64,000 nucleotides of DNA from Vibrio tasmaniensis. Its GTDB lineage: Bacteria > Pseudomonadota > Gammaproteobacteria > Enterobacterales > Vibrionaceae. The DNA lies in contig NZ_AP025510.1 of the NCBI RefSeq assembly GCF_024347635.1, forward strand, positions 2,232,001 to 2,296,000, in the 5' to 3' direction. The translations under genes and the position numbers were made by a program. Within the stretch, counting starts at the first letter, position 1, and the number at the start of each line of letters is the position of its first letter. Positions 9,080-18,791 of this stretch are shown here, piece by piece. The notes below the pieces were generated by a model, which made no database searches, was not told the origin of the DNA, and was given only the letters and a program-made list of their open reading frames with translations.

Positions 9080-10510
9080 TTAGTTCCTATGCTGCAACAC
9101 CCAAGATGCTAAACCTGCTCTCGATACTTTGATCCCCTGCTGTTCTTGCTCTGGCATCTGATAATACTCGATAGGAAACTTAAATCGCTCTAGGCTCCCT
9201 TGTAACTGTTCTGCAAACCACTCTATGGTAGGTAGTTCATCACAGTCGACGATCGCAATCGGTCTAAAGCCAAATTCACTGTCTTCAACAGGAACCACAA
9301 AGGCTTGTTTAACTTCAGGTAATTGGTTGAGTGCTTGTTCAATTTCCTCACAGTGAATATTCTCACCACCAGAAATAAACTGATTATCAGCGCGCCCAAT
9401 AATCGACACTTGTTCGCCAACCCACTCCCCAAGATCTTTGCTATCGAACCAACCGTCCTCATCCACCAGCGGTGTTAACTCGCCCTGATAGTAATAACCA
9501 GAAGCAAGCGTATTGCCGCCAATCAAGATACGTTGTTCTTCAATTTTTAGTTGGCGTTGGTCGAGAACAAAACCTGCAGTATTACTAGAATCGACCAGCT
9601 TCGCGGTCACTGTTGAAGCTGCTTCTGTCATTCCATACCCAAGCCAGGTTTCGATACCCATGTGTTGAGCTTCAAGTCCAAGCGCTTCCGGAATATGACT
9701 ACCACCAAGCAGCACATGAGTTAAAGTAAGTGCTTGCTTACTCTTTAATAACCGCTGCAACTGAGTAGCAACCAACGAGGCATGACTGCAACCTTCGATA
9801 TCGGTTTCGAGCTTACCTTGGCCTATTTTGATACTGCCACCAGCAGCTAGCCAACGATGAACAATCGCCAATCCCGACACATGGTACATAGGCAAACTCA
9901 GTAGCCAAGTATCGTCTTGTTGATAACGAAACACCTTAAGTAACCCGACCGCCGAATGTAAGTGTTGCTGCAACGTGTGCGCCACAGCTTTCGGGTTTCC
10001 GGTAGAGCCAGAAGTGAATACGATGCTCGCTAGATTTTGAGGATCAAAGTTAGGATTTTGCAGTGTTGTTGGTTTGTCACCACCATCGACCTTAACTTCG
10101 TTCAAGCAAGGTAACGTCACCAATACAGTCTTGAGGTCAACAGCATCAGAATGATCTAACCCACAGCTATCTAATAGCCAAAGGTAACGTCTGTCTAGCT
10201 GACCATAGAGGGATTCAAGTTTCTGCGTTAAACGAGCTGCTGGCTGAGGCATGGTAAACGCACAAACCACACCCAAATTGAGTGCGGCAAGGTAAACGGG
10301 GATCACTTCAGCTTGATTCTTACCAACAATTGTCAGTACATCACCTTCAGATAGGCCTTGCTGAGATAGCCGTTGTTGGTACTCACTCACTAACGTTGAA
10401 ACTTGCAGCCAAGTGTAAGCGCGATTAGGAGTGACTAACGCTGTTTGATGTGGGTTTTGCTGCGCCCACTGTACCCAAAGTGGGTGATGAATAGATTGTG
10501 GGCGCATCAT
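9080..10510 (-). CDS. menE: o-Succinylbenzoate-CoA ligase
   Basis: MenE activates o-succinylbenzoate with ATP and CoA in menaquinone synthesis. The 476-residue protein is an ANL-family adenylating enzyme. It has the P-loop FTSGSTGNPKAVAHT near residues 163-177, LPMYHVSG, GYGMTEAASTV and the hinge/C-terminal region DLGEWVGEQVSIIGRADNQ followed by SGGENIHCEEIE. The start is ATG 10510, with a second ATG one codon later. It is the last gene of the leftward menFDHBCE operon, 52 bp after menC. No clear terminator follows. Confidence 0.95.
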   Translation of the reverse strand: MMRPQSIHHPLWVQWAQQNPHQTALVTPNRAYTWLQVSTLVSEYQQRLSQQGLSEGDVLTIVGKNQAEVIPVYLAALNLGVVCAFTMPQPAARLTQKLESLYGQLDRRYLWLLDSCGLDHSDAVDLKTVLVTLPCLNEVKVDGGDKPTTLQNPNFDPQNLASIVFTSGSTGNPKAVAHTLQQHLHSAVGLLKVFRYQQDDTWLLSLPMYHVSGLAIVHRWLAAGGSIKIGQGKLETDIEGCSHASLVATQLQRLLKSKQALTLTHVLLGGSHIPEALGLEAQHMGIETWLGYGMTEAASTVTAKLVDSSNTAGFVLDQRQLKIEEQRILIGGNTLASGYYYQGELTPLVDEDGWFDSKDLGEWVGEQVSIIGRADNQFISGGENIHCEEIEQALNQLPEVKQAFVVPVEDSEFGFRPIAIVDCDELPTIEWFAEQLQGSLERFKFPIEYYQMPEQEQQGIKVSRAGLASWVLQHRN

Positions 10511-10562
10511 AAGATAACCAAGTTATAGATTGAAAACGGTCTAAGCTAATCGAACGATCAGC

Positions 10563-11570
10563 CTAAGAAGACCAAATCAGTTGTTGCTGTTCAAGAGTAG
10601 AAACAGGAAGCTGGCAACCCGGCCAAGAGACTTCTAGTTGTTGCTGATACAAGCCAATCGTATCAAGTCCTGGAACTTCGTTAGGCAAGTACTGTTGTGC
10701 TAATCGTGCAATCTGAGTTAATCCAAGACTAGACTCTATGCTTGAGCTTAGTACAGGCTTAATACCAAGTTGCTGTGCGCGTTCAATGATAGCAACACAA
10801 CGCTCTACTGAGCCAATCAAGGTTGGTTTAATCACTACCGCTTTAACACCCGTAAGGTCGCTAAGATCAAATTCTGGGCTTCGCACCGCTTCTTGTAGTG
10901 TCTCATCCCATGCAATCGCAACACCATGGTCGATGGCAAAGGCCAAGCTGTCTTCTGGCTTTTGGCAGGGCTCTTCAATAAAGCTAATACGCTGACGCAG
11001 TGACGGCGAAATGTATTTAATGAACTGCTTCGCTTTCTCTGGTTTCCACGCGCGGTTAGCGTCAAGTCTTAGGGTCAAATCAGGGATCGACTCAAGGAAT
11101 AAGCTAACCAGCATACCATCACGAATCGCTTCGTAGAGACCGACTTTTACTTTGGCAACCTTCTCGCCTTTCATCTCATTTAACACAGGGATCAATTCAT
11201 CTGGATCTCCTGTACACAACGGCGCTGCTTGGTAATTACCTTCAGCATTGAGTTCGCCTCGTAATTCCATCATCGCCAACGAAAAACCGAAGGCAACAGA
11301 AGGATATAACTCATCAAAAGGCGTTTGAGGGTTATTGTGACTCCAAAGCTCTAATTCGTGTTGCAGCTGAATGCCAGCTTGTTCAGCATCTTCTTGGCTA
11401 AAACCTGCCAAAGGCGCAACTTCGCCAAAGCCAGTTTTACCATCACACTCAAGTTGGATGATATAGCCAACGCGTTCGTTCAACTTATTGTCACGAAGAA
11501 TCACACCACTATCCATAGGCAATTGATAACGGTAGAGTTTAGCGTGACGCTGAGAATTCACTGAGTTCAT
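10563..11570 (-). CDS. menC: o-Succinylbenzoate synthase
   Basis: MenC dehydrates SHCHC to o-succinylbenzoate. It belongs to the enolase superfamily and is Mg-dependent. The 335-residue protein shows the family pattern: KVKVGLY with the catalytic Lys pair, LRLDANRAW and FIEEP metal ligands, the third ligand in AIAWDETL, and KAVVIKPTL with the second catalytic Lys. It follows menB after about 75 bp containing a hairpin (11600-11626) that may lower downstream expression. Confidence 0.95.
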   Translation of the reverse strand: MNSVNSQRHAKLYRYQLPMDSGVILRDNKLNERVGYIIQLECDGKTGFGEVAPLAGFSQEDAEQAGIQLQHELELWSHNNPQTPFDELYPSVAFGFSLAMMELRGELNAEGNYQAAPLCTGDPDELIPVLNEMKGEKVAKVKVGLYEAIRDGMLVSLFLESIPDLTLRLDANRAWKPEKAKQFIKYISPSLRQRISFIEEPCQKPEDSLAFAIDHGVAIAWDETLQEAVRSPEFDLSDLTGVKAVVIKPTLIGSVERCVAIIERAQQLGIKPVLSSSIESSLGLTQIARLAQQYLPNEVPGLDTIGLYQQQLEVSWPGCQLPVSTLEQQQLIWSS

Positions 11571-11599
11571 AAAGTTTCCTAAAAAACGGGGAACATCAA

Positions 11600-11626
11600 A
11601 ACAAAACGAGCCGCTATTAGCGACTC
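11600..11626 (-). terminator. Hairpin between menB and menC (attenuator-like)
   Basis: On the minus strand GAGTCGCTA pairs, with one mismatch, with TAGCGGCTC and is followed by GTTTTGTTTTG. It lies within the men operon, so partial termination or mRNA end protection is more likely than full stop. Confidence 0.55.
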
Positions 11627-11645
11627 ATTTTAAAGAAGAAAAAGA

Positions 11646-12512
11646 CTATGGGTTACGCGGGAACTTGTCGAAGTCCGGTCGACGTTTCTCGTTGAATGCG
11701 TTGCGGCCTTCTTGGCCTTCCTCTGTCATGTAGAACATCATGGTTGCATTACCCGCCAACTCTTGAAGACCAGCTTGGCCGTCACAGTCTGCGTTTAATG
11801 CCGCTTTCAAGCAACGCAGCGCCATTGGGCTATGTTGAAGAACTTCACGACACCAACGAACCGTTTCTTTTTCTAGGTCAGCAACAGGCACGACTGTGTT
11901 TACTAGACCCATGTCCAATGCTTCTTGAGCATCGTAGAAACGACACAGGAACCAAATTTCACGTGCTTTCTTTTGACCAACGATACGAGCCATGTAAGAA
12001 GCACCCCAACCGCCATCGAATGAACCCACTTTAGGACCCGTCTGACCGAACTGCGCGTTTTCAGCGGCAATAGTCAGGTCTGCCATCATGTGAAGTACAT
12101 GACCGCCACCCACTGCCCAGCCAGATACCGCTGCAATAACCGGTTTTGGACAAGTACGAATTTGACGTTGGAAATCAAGTACGTTCAAGTGGTGAGTACC
12201 TGAATCATCTTGATAGCCGCCGTAGTCACCACGGATACTTTGGTCACCACCAGAACAGAACGCCTTCTCACCAAGACCCGTCAAAATGATCACGCCTACT
12301 TTCTCGTCGTAACGAGCGTCAGCCAGTGCATTGATCATCTCTTTTACAGTTTGTGGACGGAACGCATTGTGCACTTGAGGACGCGCAATCGTGATTTTCG
12401 CAATACCATCGTCAGACTTATGGTATTGAATATCTTCAAATTGACTGCTTTCATCGCGCCAGTTAACGGCTGCGTAAAGTTCTTCTTCTGTGATGCCTAC
12501 TGTTTTAGCCAT
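11646..12512 (-). CDS. menB: 1,4-Dihydroxy-2-naphthoyl-CoA synthase
   Basis: MenB performs the Dieckmann-type ring closure of o-succinylbenzoyl-CoA. It is a crotonase-fold enzyme. The 288-residue form starting at ATG 12512 ([13 protein letters not shown]) is chosen over a GTG 30 bp upstream because family members begin this way. Visible signatures are the oxyanion-hole region [34 protein letters not shown] and [12 protein letters not shown], then the conserved C-terminus [14 protein letters not shown]. The start codon is preceded by GGGA. A small palindrome sits just upstream at 12540-12560. Confidence 0.96.
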   Translation of the reverse strand: MAKTVGITEEELYAAVNWRDESSQFEDIQYHKSDDGIAKITIARPQVHNAFRPQTVKEMINALADARYDEKVGVIILTGLGEKAFCSGGDQSIRGDYGGYQDDSGTHHLNVLDFQRQIRTCPKPVIAAVSGWAVGGGHVLHMMADLTIAAENAQFGQTGPKVGSFDGGWGASYMARIVGQKKAREIWFLCRFYDAQEALDMGLVNTVVPVADLEKETVRWCREVLQHSPMALRCLKAALNADCDGQAGLQELAGNATMMFYMTEEGQEGRNAFNEKRRPDFDKFPRNP

Positions 12513-12539
12513 GGTGATTCCCATTGTTCTATTAGAGAC

Positions 12540-12560
12540 CACGACTAACGAATAGTCGTG
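12540..12560. repeat. 8-bp inverted repeat upstream of menB
   Basis: CACGACTA and TAGTCGTG flank a 5-nt loop. It is in the menH-menB gap, lacks a T-run, and could be an mRNA processing or stability hairpin. Confidence 0.55.
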
Positions 12561-12614
12561 ACGGTGTTGCTCTGCTTTTGATAGTGCTTGATACGAAAGA
12601 ATCGCTCAGTCAGA

Positions 12615-13415
12615 TTAACGACGACTGGCGATACATTGAATTATCAGGTTGGAAAACAGCTCTGGTTGCTCGAAATGAACATTATGACCAGCGTGATCGA
12701 CCTGACTATATTCAAAACCACTATTCTCAGCTAGCTCCATGAATTTACGATCTTTTTCTCCACATACATAATGCAATAAATGCTCATGAGATTTCAATGT
12801 GGCACGTAAATCTGGTTGCTTAGCTAACGAAGTAGATAACAACATATTTGCTACGGATACTCCAAGGTTACCACTACGCTTTATGACCAAAGTTTGTCTT
12901 TGCTCATGATTTAGTGAAGAAAAGATGCTTTGTTGATACCAATCGTCTAAAACATCTTCAATCGACTGCTGTGCAAAGCGAACTGCCCACTGCGTATCAT
13001 GTACTAACCTTTGTGCTCTCTCTTCATCGCACTCCAAACCAAAGTTGCCACCTTCAATGATGACTTTCTCTAGGTTAAGCGTCTCGAAGCAAGGGCTTGT
13101 TACCCCATACATAGCAAGCCTCCCCCCCATAGAGTAGCCGATAACCACGATAGGATAATCAGCAGGAAGGTTGTTGAGCGCCAGTTGAGATGTGATGCAC
13201 TGGACAATTTTATTACAGCAATGGTCAAAGCCTACCGGATCAGTAAAGCGGCTTTGTCCGTGTCCGGGCAAATCTATGCAAAGACGAGGAAAGTCCTCGA
13301 GGAATGGATGACATGCACTCCAATCATCCCCGCTTCCGAGTAAACCATGTAAAAAAACAAGCAAAGGTTTGTCAGAAGATTTTTGTACCGCTGGGTAATA
13401 ATTGGAGTAAAGCAT
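12615..13415 (-). CDS. menH: SHCHC synthase (menaquinone pathway alpha/beta hydrolase)
   Basis: MenH eliminates pyruvate from SEPHCHC to give SHCHC. It is a 266-residue alpha/beta-hydrolase-fold enzyme. It has HGLLGSGDDW near the N-terminus, the nucleophile elbow GYSMGGRLA (Ser), and the C-terminal HAGHNVHFEQPE with the catalytic His. It sits 9 bp after menD, in the usual menF-D-H-B-C-E order, so translation is probably coupled. Confidence 0.92.
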   Translation of the reverse strand: MLYSNYYPAVQKSSDKPLLVFLHGLLGSGDDWSACHPFLEDFPRLCIDLPGHGQSRFTDPVGFDHCCNKIVQCITSQLALNNLPADYPIVVIGYSMGGRLAMYGVTSPCFETLNLEKVIIEGGNFGLECDEERAQRLVHDTQWAVRFAQQSIEDVLDDWYQQSIFSSLNHEQRQTLVIKRSGNLGVSVANMLLSTSLAKQPDLRATLKSHEHLLHYVCGEKDRKFMELAENSGFEYSQVDHAGHNVHFEQPELFSNLIIQCIASRR

Positions 13416-13424
13416 GTAAAGTCC

Positions 13425-15149
13425 TTAGGCTAATGCCTCGGTGAGCATTGAACTGAATTGTTTTAGCAGAGTCGACGCTTGTTCGGGAGGCGTCTTAACT
13501 TCCACGAGCAAGGTACCCTGACCCTGTTCGAAATGTTGTTCGACAATGGTTTGGTAGCCGTTCAAGGTTTCTGGCGCAGCGTATCCCAGCTGGAATTGCG
13601 CTGCCGCATATTCAAAGCTGAAACCATGAGGCATTTGATAAAGTGACTGTTTTTGTTGCTCAGGAACCGGCAACAAATCAAAGATCGCCCCACCGTCGTT
13701 GTTAGTCACAACAATAACCATTGGCGTTAAATTATGAGTCAGCAGAGCCAGCGAGTTGAGGTCATACAACAAAGAGGTATCACCGATTAACATCATCAAA
13801 GGATTCTGATTGGCTTTCATCACGCCCGCAGCCGTCGCCACCAAGCCATCAATGCCCGATGCACCACGATTACTGTAAACTTGATTCACAGATATTGATG
13901 ACAACATATCCACCAGCCTTACCATCAAGCTGTTTCCCACAAACAACTCTCTGTCTTTAAGTCTAGTCGACAAATCAACGGCAACACTTAGTTCCGTCAG
14001 TTGGTCATTATTGGATATTTGCGCGAGGGCGAGCTGCTGAACAGTATTTGCGACCTCGATTAAAGGCGTCGCCCAACCAGAATGTTTGCCTAACAAAATT
14101 GGCAGGTATTGCTCGGTGATCCATGACTCGATATTGGCAACAATATGAGTTTGCGGTAGATGATCTTGGTTTATACGGTGCGCATCAGGTGAAACCACAA
14201 CATATTGCGTGCAATCGAACGAAACCGCTTGTGACTTAATCCATTGGTTTAATCGCTTAGAAACAATGCGCTCACCAAACTGAAGAATGAAATCACACTG
14301 GTTGAGTTGTTCTTTCGCTACGTCACTCTGCATCCACAGATCATAATGCTTCCAATCACTTGTGACACCTGATTGAGGGTCGCAAAAAATTGGCCAACCT
14401 AATGCAGTAGCAAACTGTTGAGCTTTTTTCGCCTGTTCAATATCTAGCGAACCGAGAATAACCACACCCTTGCGCCCAAGGTACTCACCTGGAGCAATAG
14501 GTTGTGTGTTCACTTGATTAGGTAAAAACGTTTGGCTGTAACAACCTGTTCCCGATTTCCACCCAGCGACACTGGATGTGTATTGCGCATACATTTCCGC
14601 GCTATTCGCAGAATATAGAGGTTCTGGGAACGGACAGTTGATATGAATCGCACCACCAACATTGCGTTGTTTCACCAGCGCGTGATCAACCGATGTCAGC
14701 AACCAATTCAGAGATACTTGTGTACTAGGGCTTGGTAAGTTTAAAGCACTTTCAACATGGGAAGAAAAGATGCCTTGCTGTTGAATCGCTTGATTAGCGC
14801 CACAGTCGACTAAATCGATAGGTCGATCAGAGGTCAGCAAAATCAGCTTTTCTCGTGTCAGCCCAGATTCAGCCGTCGCAGGAAGAAGGTTTGCAACAGC
14901 AGTACCAGAGGTAACAATCACAGCAACTGGCTTACCACTGGCTTTCGCTAAACCTAACGCAAGAAAACCAAGCCCACGCTCATCAAAATGCGTGTGCAGC
15001 GTCAGTTTTGGATTGGCTTCAGCTTCAAGTGTTAATGGTGTTGAGCGCGAGCCCGGCGCAACACAAACATGCTCAACACCACTGCGTGTTAACTCTTCAA
15101 GTAACGTGTTACACCAAACTCTATTCAATACGGCTTGGTCGTGATTCAT
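13425..15149 (-). CDS. menD: SEPHCHC synthase (menaquinone pathway)
   Basis: MenD is a thiamine-diphosphate enzyme that joins 2-oxoglutarate to isochorismate. The frame is open further upstream, but ATG 15149 (MNHDQAVLNRVW) is chosen. It matches the family N-terminus and overlaps the menF stop as ATGA, the hallmark of translational coupling. The resulting 574 residues are normal. Signatures are HVCVAPGSRSTPL, HFDERGLGFLALGLA, SGTAVANLLPA, and the cofactor-binding GDTSLLYDLNSLALL with VTNNDGGAIFDLLP. Confidence 0.95.
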   Translation of the reverse strand: MNHDQAVLNRVWCNTLLEELTRSGVEHVCVAPGSRSTPLTLEAEANPKLTLHTHFDERGLGFLALGLAKASGKPVAVIVTSGTAVANLLPATAESGLTREKLILLTSDRPIDLVDCGANQAIQQQGIFSSHVESALNLPSPSTQVSLNWLLTSVDHALVKQRNVGGAIHINCPFPEPLYSANSAEMYAQYTSSVAGWKSGTGCYSQTFLPNQVNTQPIAPGEYLGRKGVVILGSLDIEQAKKAQQFATALGWPIFCDPQSGVTSDWKHYDLWMQSDVAKEQLNQCDFILQFGERIVSKRLNQWIKSQAVSFDCTQYVVVSPDAHRINQDHLPQTHIVANIESWITEQYLPILLGKHSGWATPLIEVANTVQQLALAQISNNDQLTELSVAVDLSTRLKDRELFVGNSLMVRLVDMLSSISVNQVYSNRGASGIDGLVATAAGVMKANQNPLMMLIGDTSLLYDLNSLALLTHNLTPMVIVVTNNDGGAIFDLLPVPEQQKQSLYQMPHGFSFEYAAAQFQLGYAAPETLNGYQTIVEQHFEQGQGTLLVEVKTPPEQASTLLKQFSSMLTEALA

Positions 15150-16468
15150 GATGCCACACCCAGCGGTGGGTGATCTGAAATTAAGCTCAGTAAGGTCGAC
15201 ATTTTTTTGTTTAATTCTTGCCACTCATGCTCAGCAACCGATCCAGGCACGATCCCCGCGCCCGCAAACAGTTGTACTTGATCGTTTACAACCAATGCAC
15301 TCCGAATTGCCACACAGAACTCCGCACGTTGATGGCTAATGTAACCGACTGAACCGGCATACCAACCTCGTGCAAACGGTTCATGTTCAAGAATAAAGTC
15401 CATCGCCTCTTTACGCGGTAGACCAGCTACAGCGGCGGTTGGCTGCAATGCTGCAAGCAACTGAACACCGTTGATACCATTTTTAAGCTGAGCGTGAATA
15501 TTGCGCTTCAAATGCTGCACCTTACGCAGACGCACAAGACGGGCATCTTTTTCAACATGCACCGTTTGGGAATGAGGTGTCAGGCGCTCAATGATATCGT
15601 CGACTACATATTGGTTTTCATTGAGGTTCTTGCTGTCTTGAGAAAGCCAGTTGGCTAACTCCATATCCTCGGTTGCGTTCTCCCCGCGACCGATCGTTCC
15701 AGCAAGGGCTTCGGTATCAAGCTCAGTACCATGTCGGCTATATAAGCGCTCTGGCGTCGAACCAATAAAGCTGTGTTTCGAATCCAGCACCAACATAAAG
15801 TGAAAACTGTGATGATTTTGCAGATAACTGGCTTTAAGTAATTGAGCCGCACAGATAGGCGCATCAAGCTGCAACGTGGTTTTACGAGCCAAAACGACTT
15901 TCTTGTACTCTTCATCGCTGATGCCCTTCAGGACTTTATCGACCAAGTTGTCCCACTGTTCTCTTTCTGGAACATGTTGAATCTGTTCGATATGCGCAGA
16001 CAAAGGCGCCAATATCGCCGCTTCAACAGCAAGCTTATTCAAAGCATTAATAGAAGCAACACGATCAGGAGACAAATTAACGGCTAGTGACCATGTATTG
16101 TCAAAACGGATCAATTCAACCTGAGGAAGGAAGAAAAACGATTCCATACAACGACGGTTCTTTGCGGTATGTCCATCAAACGAACGTCCGCCCCAAATTC
16201 GTTGTTCTTCGCCAAGAATAGCGTACGCCGGAGCGGGATCGGAAAAAGTATGCAGTTGACCGAGTGCAACGACCTCTTCACGAGTATCGCGCGACTGCCA
16301 GTAGAACTTAGGAAAGAGCGGTTGAGCATGAAGCCATTCAATAAATGCAAACGATGGTTTTTGCGTTAGAACTTCAACACAACGAACTTCACTTGCTTGG
16401 GCATTTTGTACTCGCTCAATCAAAGCGGAGATAGTTTGCTGGAAATGTGACAAATCGACCTCGTTCAC
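15146..16468 (-). CDS. menF: Isochorismate synthase
   Basis: MenF converts chorismate to isochorismate, the first committed step to menaquinone. The 440-residue protein carries the chorismate-binding fold in its C-terminal half. It shows KVVLARKTTL, FIGSTPERLYSRHG, ALAGTIGRGE, LQPTAAVAGLPRKEA and FARGWYAGSVGY. The N-terminal third is less conserved. It is the first gene of the leftward men operon, and its promoter must lie in 16469-16749, shared divergently with alaA. Confidence 0.93.
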   Translation of the reverse strand: MNEVDLSHFQQTISALIERVQNAQASEVRCVEVLTQKPSFAFIEWLHAQPLFPKFYWQSRDTREEVVALGQLHTFSDPAPAYAILGEEQRIWGGRSFDGHTAKNRRCMESFFFLPQVELIRFDNTWSLAVNLSPDRVASINALNKLAVEAAILAPLSAHIEQIQHVPEREQWDNLVDKVLKGISDEEYKKVVLARKTTLQLDAPICAAQLLKASYLQNHHSFHFMLVLDSKHSFIGSTPERLYSRHGTELDTEALAGTIGRGENATEDMELANWLSQDSKNLNENQYVVDDIIERLTPHSQTVHVEKDARLVRLRKVQHLKRNIHAQLKNGINGVQLLAALQPTAAVAGLPRKEAMDFILEHEPFARGWYAGSVGYISHQRAEFCVAIRSALVVNDQVQLFAGAGIVPGSVAEHEWQELNKKMSTLLSLISDHPPLGVAS

Positions 16469-16749
16469 ATCTAAATTATTATTATATTAGTTTGATACTT
16501 TATGGGCAGTCCCCATTTAGATCAAGAATGTACTATATCTTTTGAACATTCCTGTGATTTTAAGCGATCCCATCCCTTTATTCATCTTAACGTGTAACCA
16601 CAAAAGCGATTGATTAAAATTTAGAAATGAGTGACAACAAAAAGACCAAACGTGACACTGAAATTCGACATTCATCAGATTTTTATTCTATCAAACGTCA
16701 TTTTGCGGTACTTTAATAAAGTATTTAAATTAATTTCAGGAAATCGGCA
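16469..16749. other. Divergent control region between menF and alaA
   Basis: This 281-bp AT-rich gap serves both directions. A palindrome TACTTTAATAAAGTA (16709-16723) lies 27 bp before the alaA ATG and could be an operator or simply promoter AT-richness. I could not assign -35/-10 boxes with confidence on either strand. Confidence 0.5.
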
Positions 16750-17982
16750 ATGCAAAATATCGGGATGTCGTCAAAACTCAACAGCGTATGCTACGAAATC
16801 AGGGGGCCTGTACTCAAACATGCTAAGCGCATGGAAGAAGAAGGGCATAAAATACTGAAGCTTAATATTGGTAACCCCGCCCCATTTGGTTTTGACGCCC
16901 CTGATGAAATCCTTGTTGACGTAATCCGTAACCTGCCGACATCTCAGGGTTACTGCGACTCAAAAGGCATCTATTCAGCCCGCAAAGCGGTTGTTCAGCA
17001 CTACCAGAAAAAAGGCCTACGTAACCTTGATGTAGAAGACGTTTACATTGGTAACGGTGCATCAGAGCTTATCGTTATGTCTATGCAGGCGCTACTGGAT
17101 AATGGTGATGAAATATTAGTTCCCGCTCCGGACTACCCACTATGGACAGCGTCTGTTGCACTTTCTGGTGGCACACCGGTTCACTACATGTGTGATGAGG
17201 ATGCCGATTGGTATCCAGATTTAGACGACATGCGAGCGAAGATTTCACCAAAGACGCGCGGCATCGTTCTTATCAACCCAAACAACCCAACGGGTGCGGT
17301 ATACAGCCGTGATTTCCTATTACAAGTTGTTGAGATTGCTCGTGAACACGGTTTGATCATCTTCGCTGATGAAATCTACGACAAAGTACTTTACGACGGT
17401 GCGGTACACACTTCAGTTGCAACGCTTGCCGAAGATGTATTAATGGTCACATTCAATGGCCTGTCTAAAGCTTACCGTGTATGCGGCTTCCGTGGTGGTT
17501 GGATGTTCTTAACAGGTCCGAAACACATAGCGAAAGGCTACGTTGAAGGGCTAGAAATGCTGGCCTCGATGCGTTTATGTGCGAACGTACCGATGCAGCA
17601 TGCCATCCAAACGGCACTGGGTGGTTATCAGAGTATCAATGAATTGATTCTTCCTGGTGGTCGACTACTCGAACAACGTGATCGTGCATGGGAACTGATC
17701 AACAAGATCCCTGGCGTTTCTTGTGTGAAACCAAAAGGCGCGATGTACCTGTTCCCTAAGATCGACACCAACATGTACAACATCAAAGACGATCAGAAGT
17801 TTGTGCTCGATTTCCTTAAACAAGAGAAGGTGCTATTAGTTCAAGGTACTGGCTTCAACTGGCCGAAGCCGGATCACTTCCGCATCGTGACTCTACCGCA
17901 CATCGAAGATCTAGAAATCGCGATTGGTCGTCTAGAGCGCTTCTTACAGACCTACAGCCAAGACGACATCGTCGAAGGTTAA
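16750..17982 (+). CDS. alaA: Glutamate-pyruvate aminotransferase
   Basis: AlaA makes alanine from pyruvate and glutamate and is PLP-dependent, fold type I. The 410-residue sequence is very close in pattern to E. coli AlaA (YfbQ): VCYEIRGPVLKHAKRMEEEG, LKLNIGNPAPFGFDAPDEI and the cofactor Lys240 in NGLSKAYRVCGFRGGW. It also has INPNNPTGAVYS for substrate/cofactor contacts. The start ATG 16750 is preceded by CAGGAAA. It has its own terminator at 18052. Adjacency to yfbR is the same as in Enterobacteria. Confidence 0.95.
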   Translation: MQNIGMSSKLNSVCYEIRGPVLKHAKRMEEEGHKILKLNIGNPAPFGFDAPDEILVDVIRNLPTSQGYCDSKGIYSARKAVVQHYQKKGLRNLDVEDVYIGNGASELIVMSMQALLDNGDEILVPAPDYPLWTASVALSGGTPVHYMCDEDADWYPDLDDMRAKISPKTRGIVLINPNNPTGAVYSRDFLLQVVEIAREHGLIIFADEIYDKVLYDGAVHTSVATLAEDVLMVTFNGLSKAYRVCGFRGGWMFLTGPKHIAKGYVEGLEMLASMRLCANVPMQHAIQTALGGYQSINELILPGGRLLEQRDRAWELINKIPGVSCVKPKGAMYLFPKIDTNMYNIKDDQKFVLDFLKQEKVLLVQGTGFNWPKPDHFRIVTLPHIEDLEIAIGRLERFLQTYSQDDIVEG

Positions 17983-18051
17983 TTAGCACAAAGAAAGATG
18001 ACTACAATTTGCTGTTTTAAAAGACTTTAACTTGTAATCAATCACTTCTAT

Positions 18052-18084
18052 GCTTAAAGGGCTCCTGCTTGGGAGCCTTTTTTG
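18052..18084 (+). terminator. Terminator of alaA
   Basis: GGCTCC pairs with GGAGCC around TGCTTG, extended by AAAG/CTTT, and is followed by six T. Confidence 0.88.
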
Positions 18085-18152
18085 TATCCGCTGTCTCGTA
18101 CTGTTTGAGTTAACACAAGATACGAGTGGAGTATTTTTTAGAAAGGACTCTT

Positions 18153-18737
18153 ATGAAACAAAGCCATTTCTTCGCCCATCTCGCACGCATGAAGCTTATC
18201 CAACGCTGGCCTTTGATGCGCTCAGTCTCAAGTGAGAACATTTCAGAACATAGCCTACAGGTCGCTTTCGTCGCCCACGCCTTGGCGCTTATCAAAAACA
18301 AGAAGTTTGATGGCAAACTCAACCCAGAACACATTGCTCTGCTTGGCATGTACCACGATACCAGTGAAGTGCTAACAGGAGATTTGCCGACGCCAGTTAA
18401 ATACTACAATCCAGACATTGCCCAAGAGTATAAGAAGATAGAAGCGGCTGCAGAACAAAGACTGCTTTCAATGCTGCCAGAAGAGTTCCAAGACGACTTC
18501 GCACCCTTTCTAATTTCAGGAACAGCAAATAAAGAAGAGCAGAACATCGTTAAGCAAGCCGACACCATCTGTGCTTACCTAAAATGCTTGGAAGAACTCA
18601 GCGCGGGCAATCATGAATACGAACAAGCTAAGCGCAGGTTGGAAGAGACTCTCGAACAGCGTAAAAGCCCTGAAATGGACTACTTTCTCACCACATTTGC
18701 GCCAAGCTTTGAATTATCACTAGACGAGATAAGCTAG
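18153..18737 (+). CDS. yfbR: 5'-Deoxynucleotidase (HD domain)
   Basis: YfbR dephosphorylates deoxyribonucleoside 5'-monophosphates and helps balance dNTP pools. The 194-residue start ATG 18153 ([16 protein letters not shown]) is chosen over an upstream in-frame start, because AAAGGA lies 5 nt before it and E. coli YfbR begins [12 protein letters not shown]-family metal ligands are seen in [14 protein letters not shown], the HD pair in [19 protein letters not shown], and the distal Asp in [17 protein letters not shown] dGTPase-like gene follows after about 50 bp. Confidence 0.94.
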   Translation: MKQSHFFAHLARMKLIQRWPLMRSVSSENISEHSLQVAFVAHALALIKNKKFDGKLNPEHIALLGMYHDTSEVLTGDLPTPVKYYNPDIAQEYKKIEAAAEQRLLSMLPEEFQDDFAPFLISGTANKEEQNIVKQADTICAYLKCLEELSAGNHEYEQAKRRLEETLEQRKSPEMDYFLTTFAPSFELSLDEIS

Positions 18738-18791
18738 CTGGGTATAAGTTGTTTTTAATTAGCTAAATAAATCAGATTGATAGGTGCTATT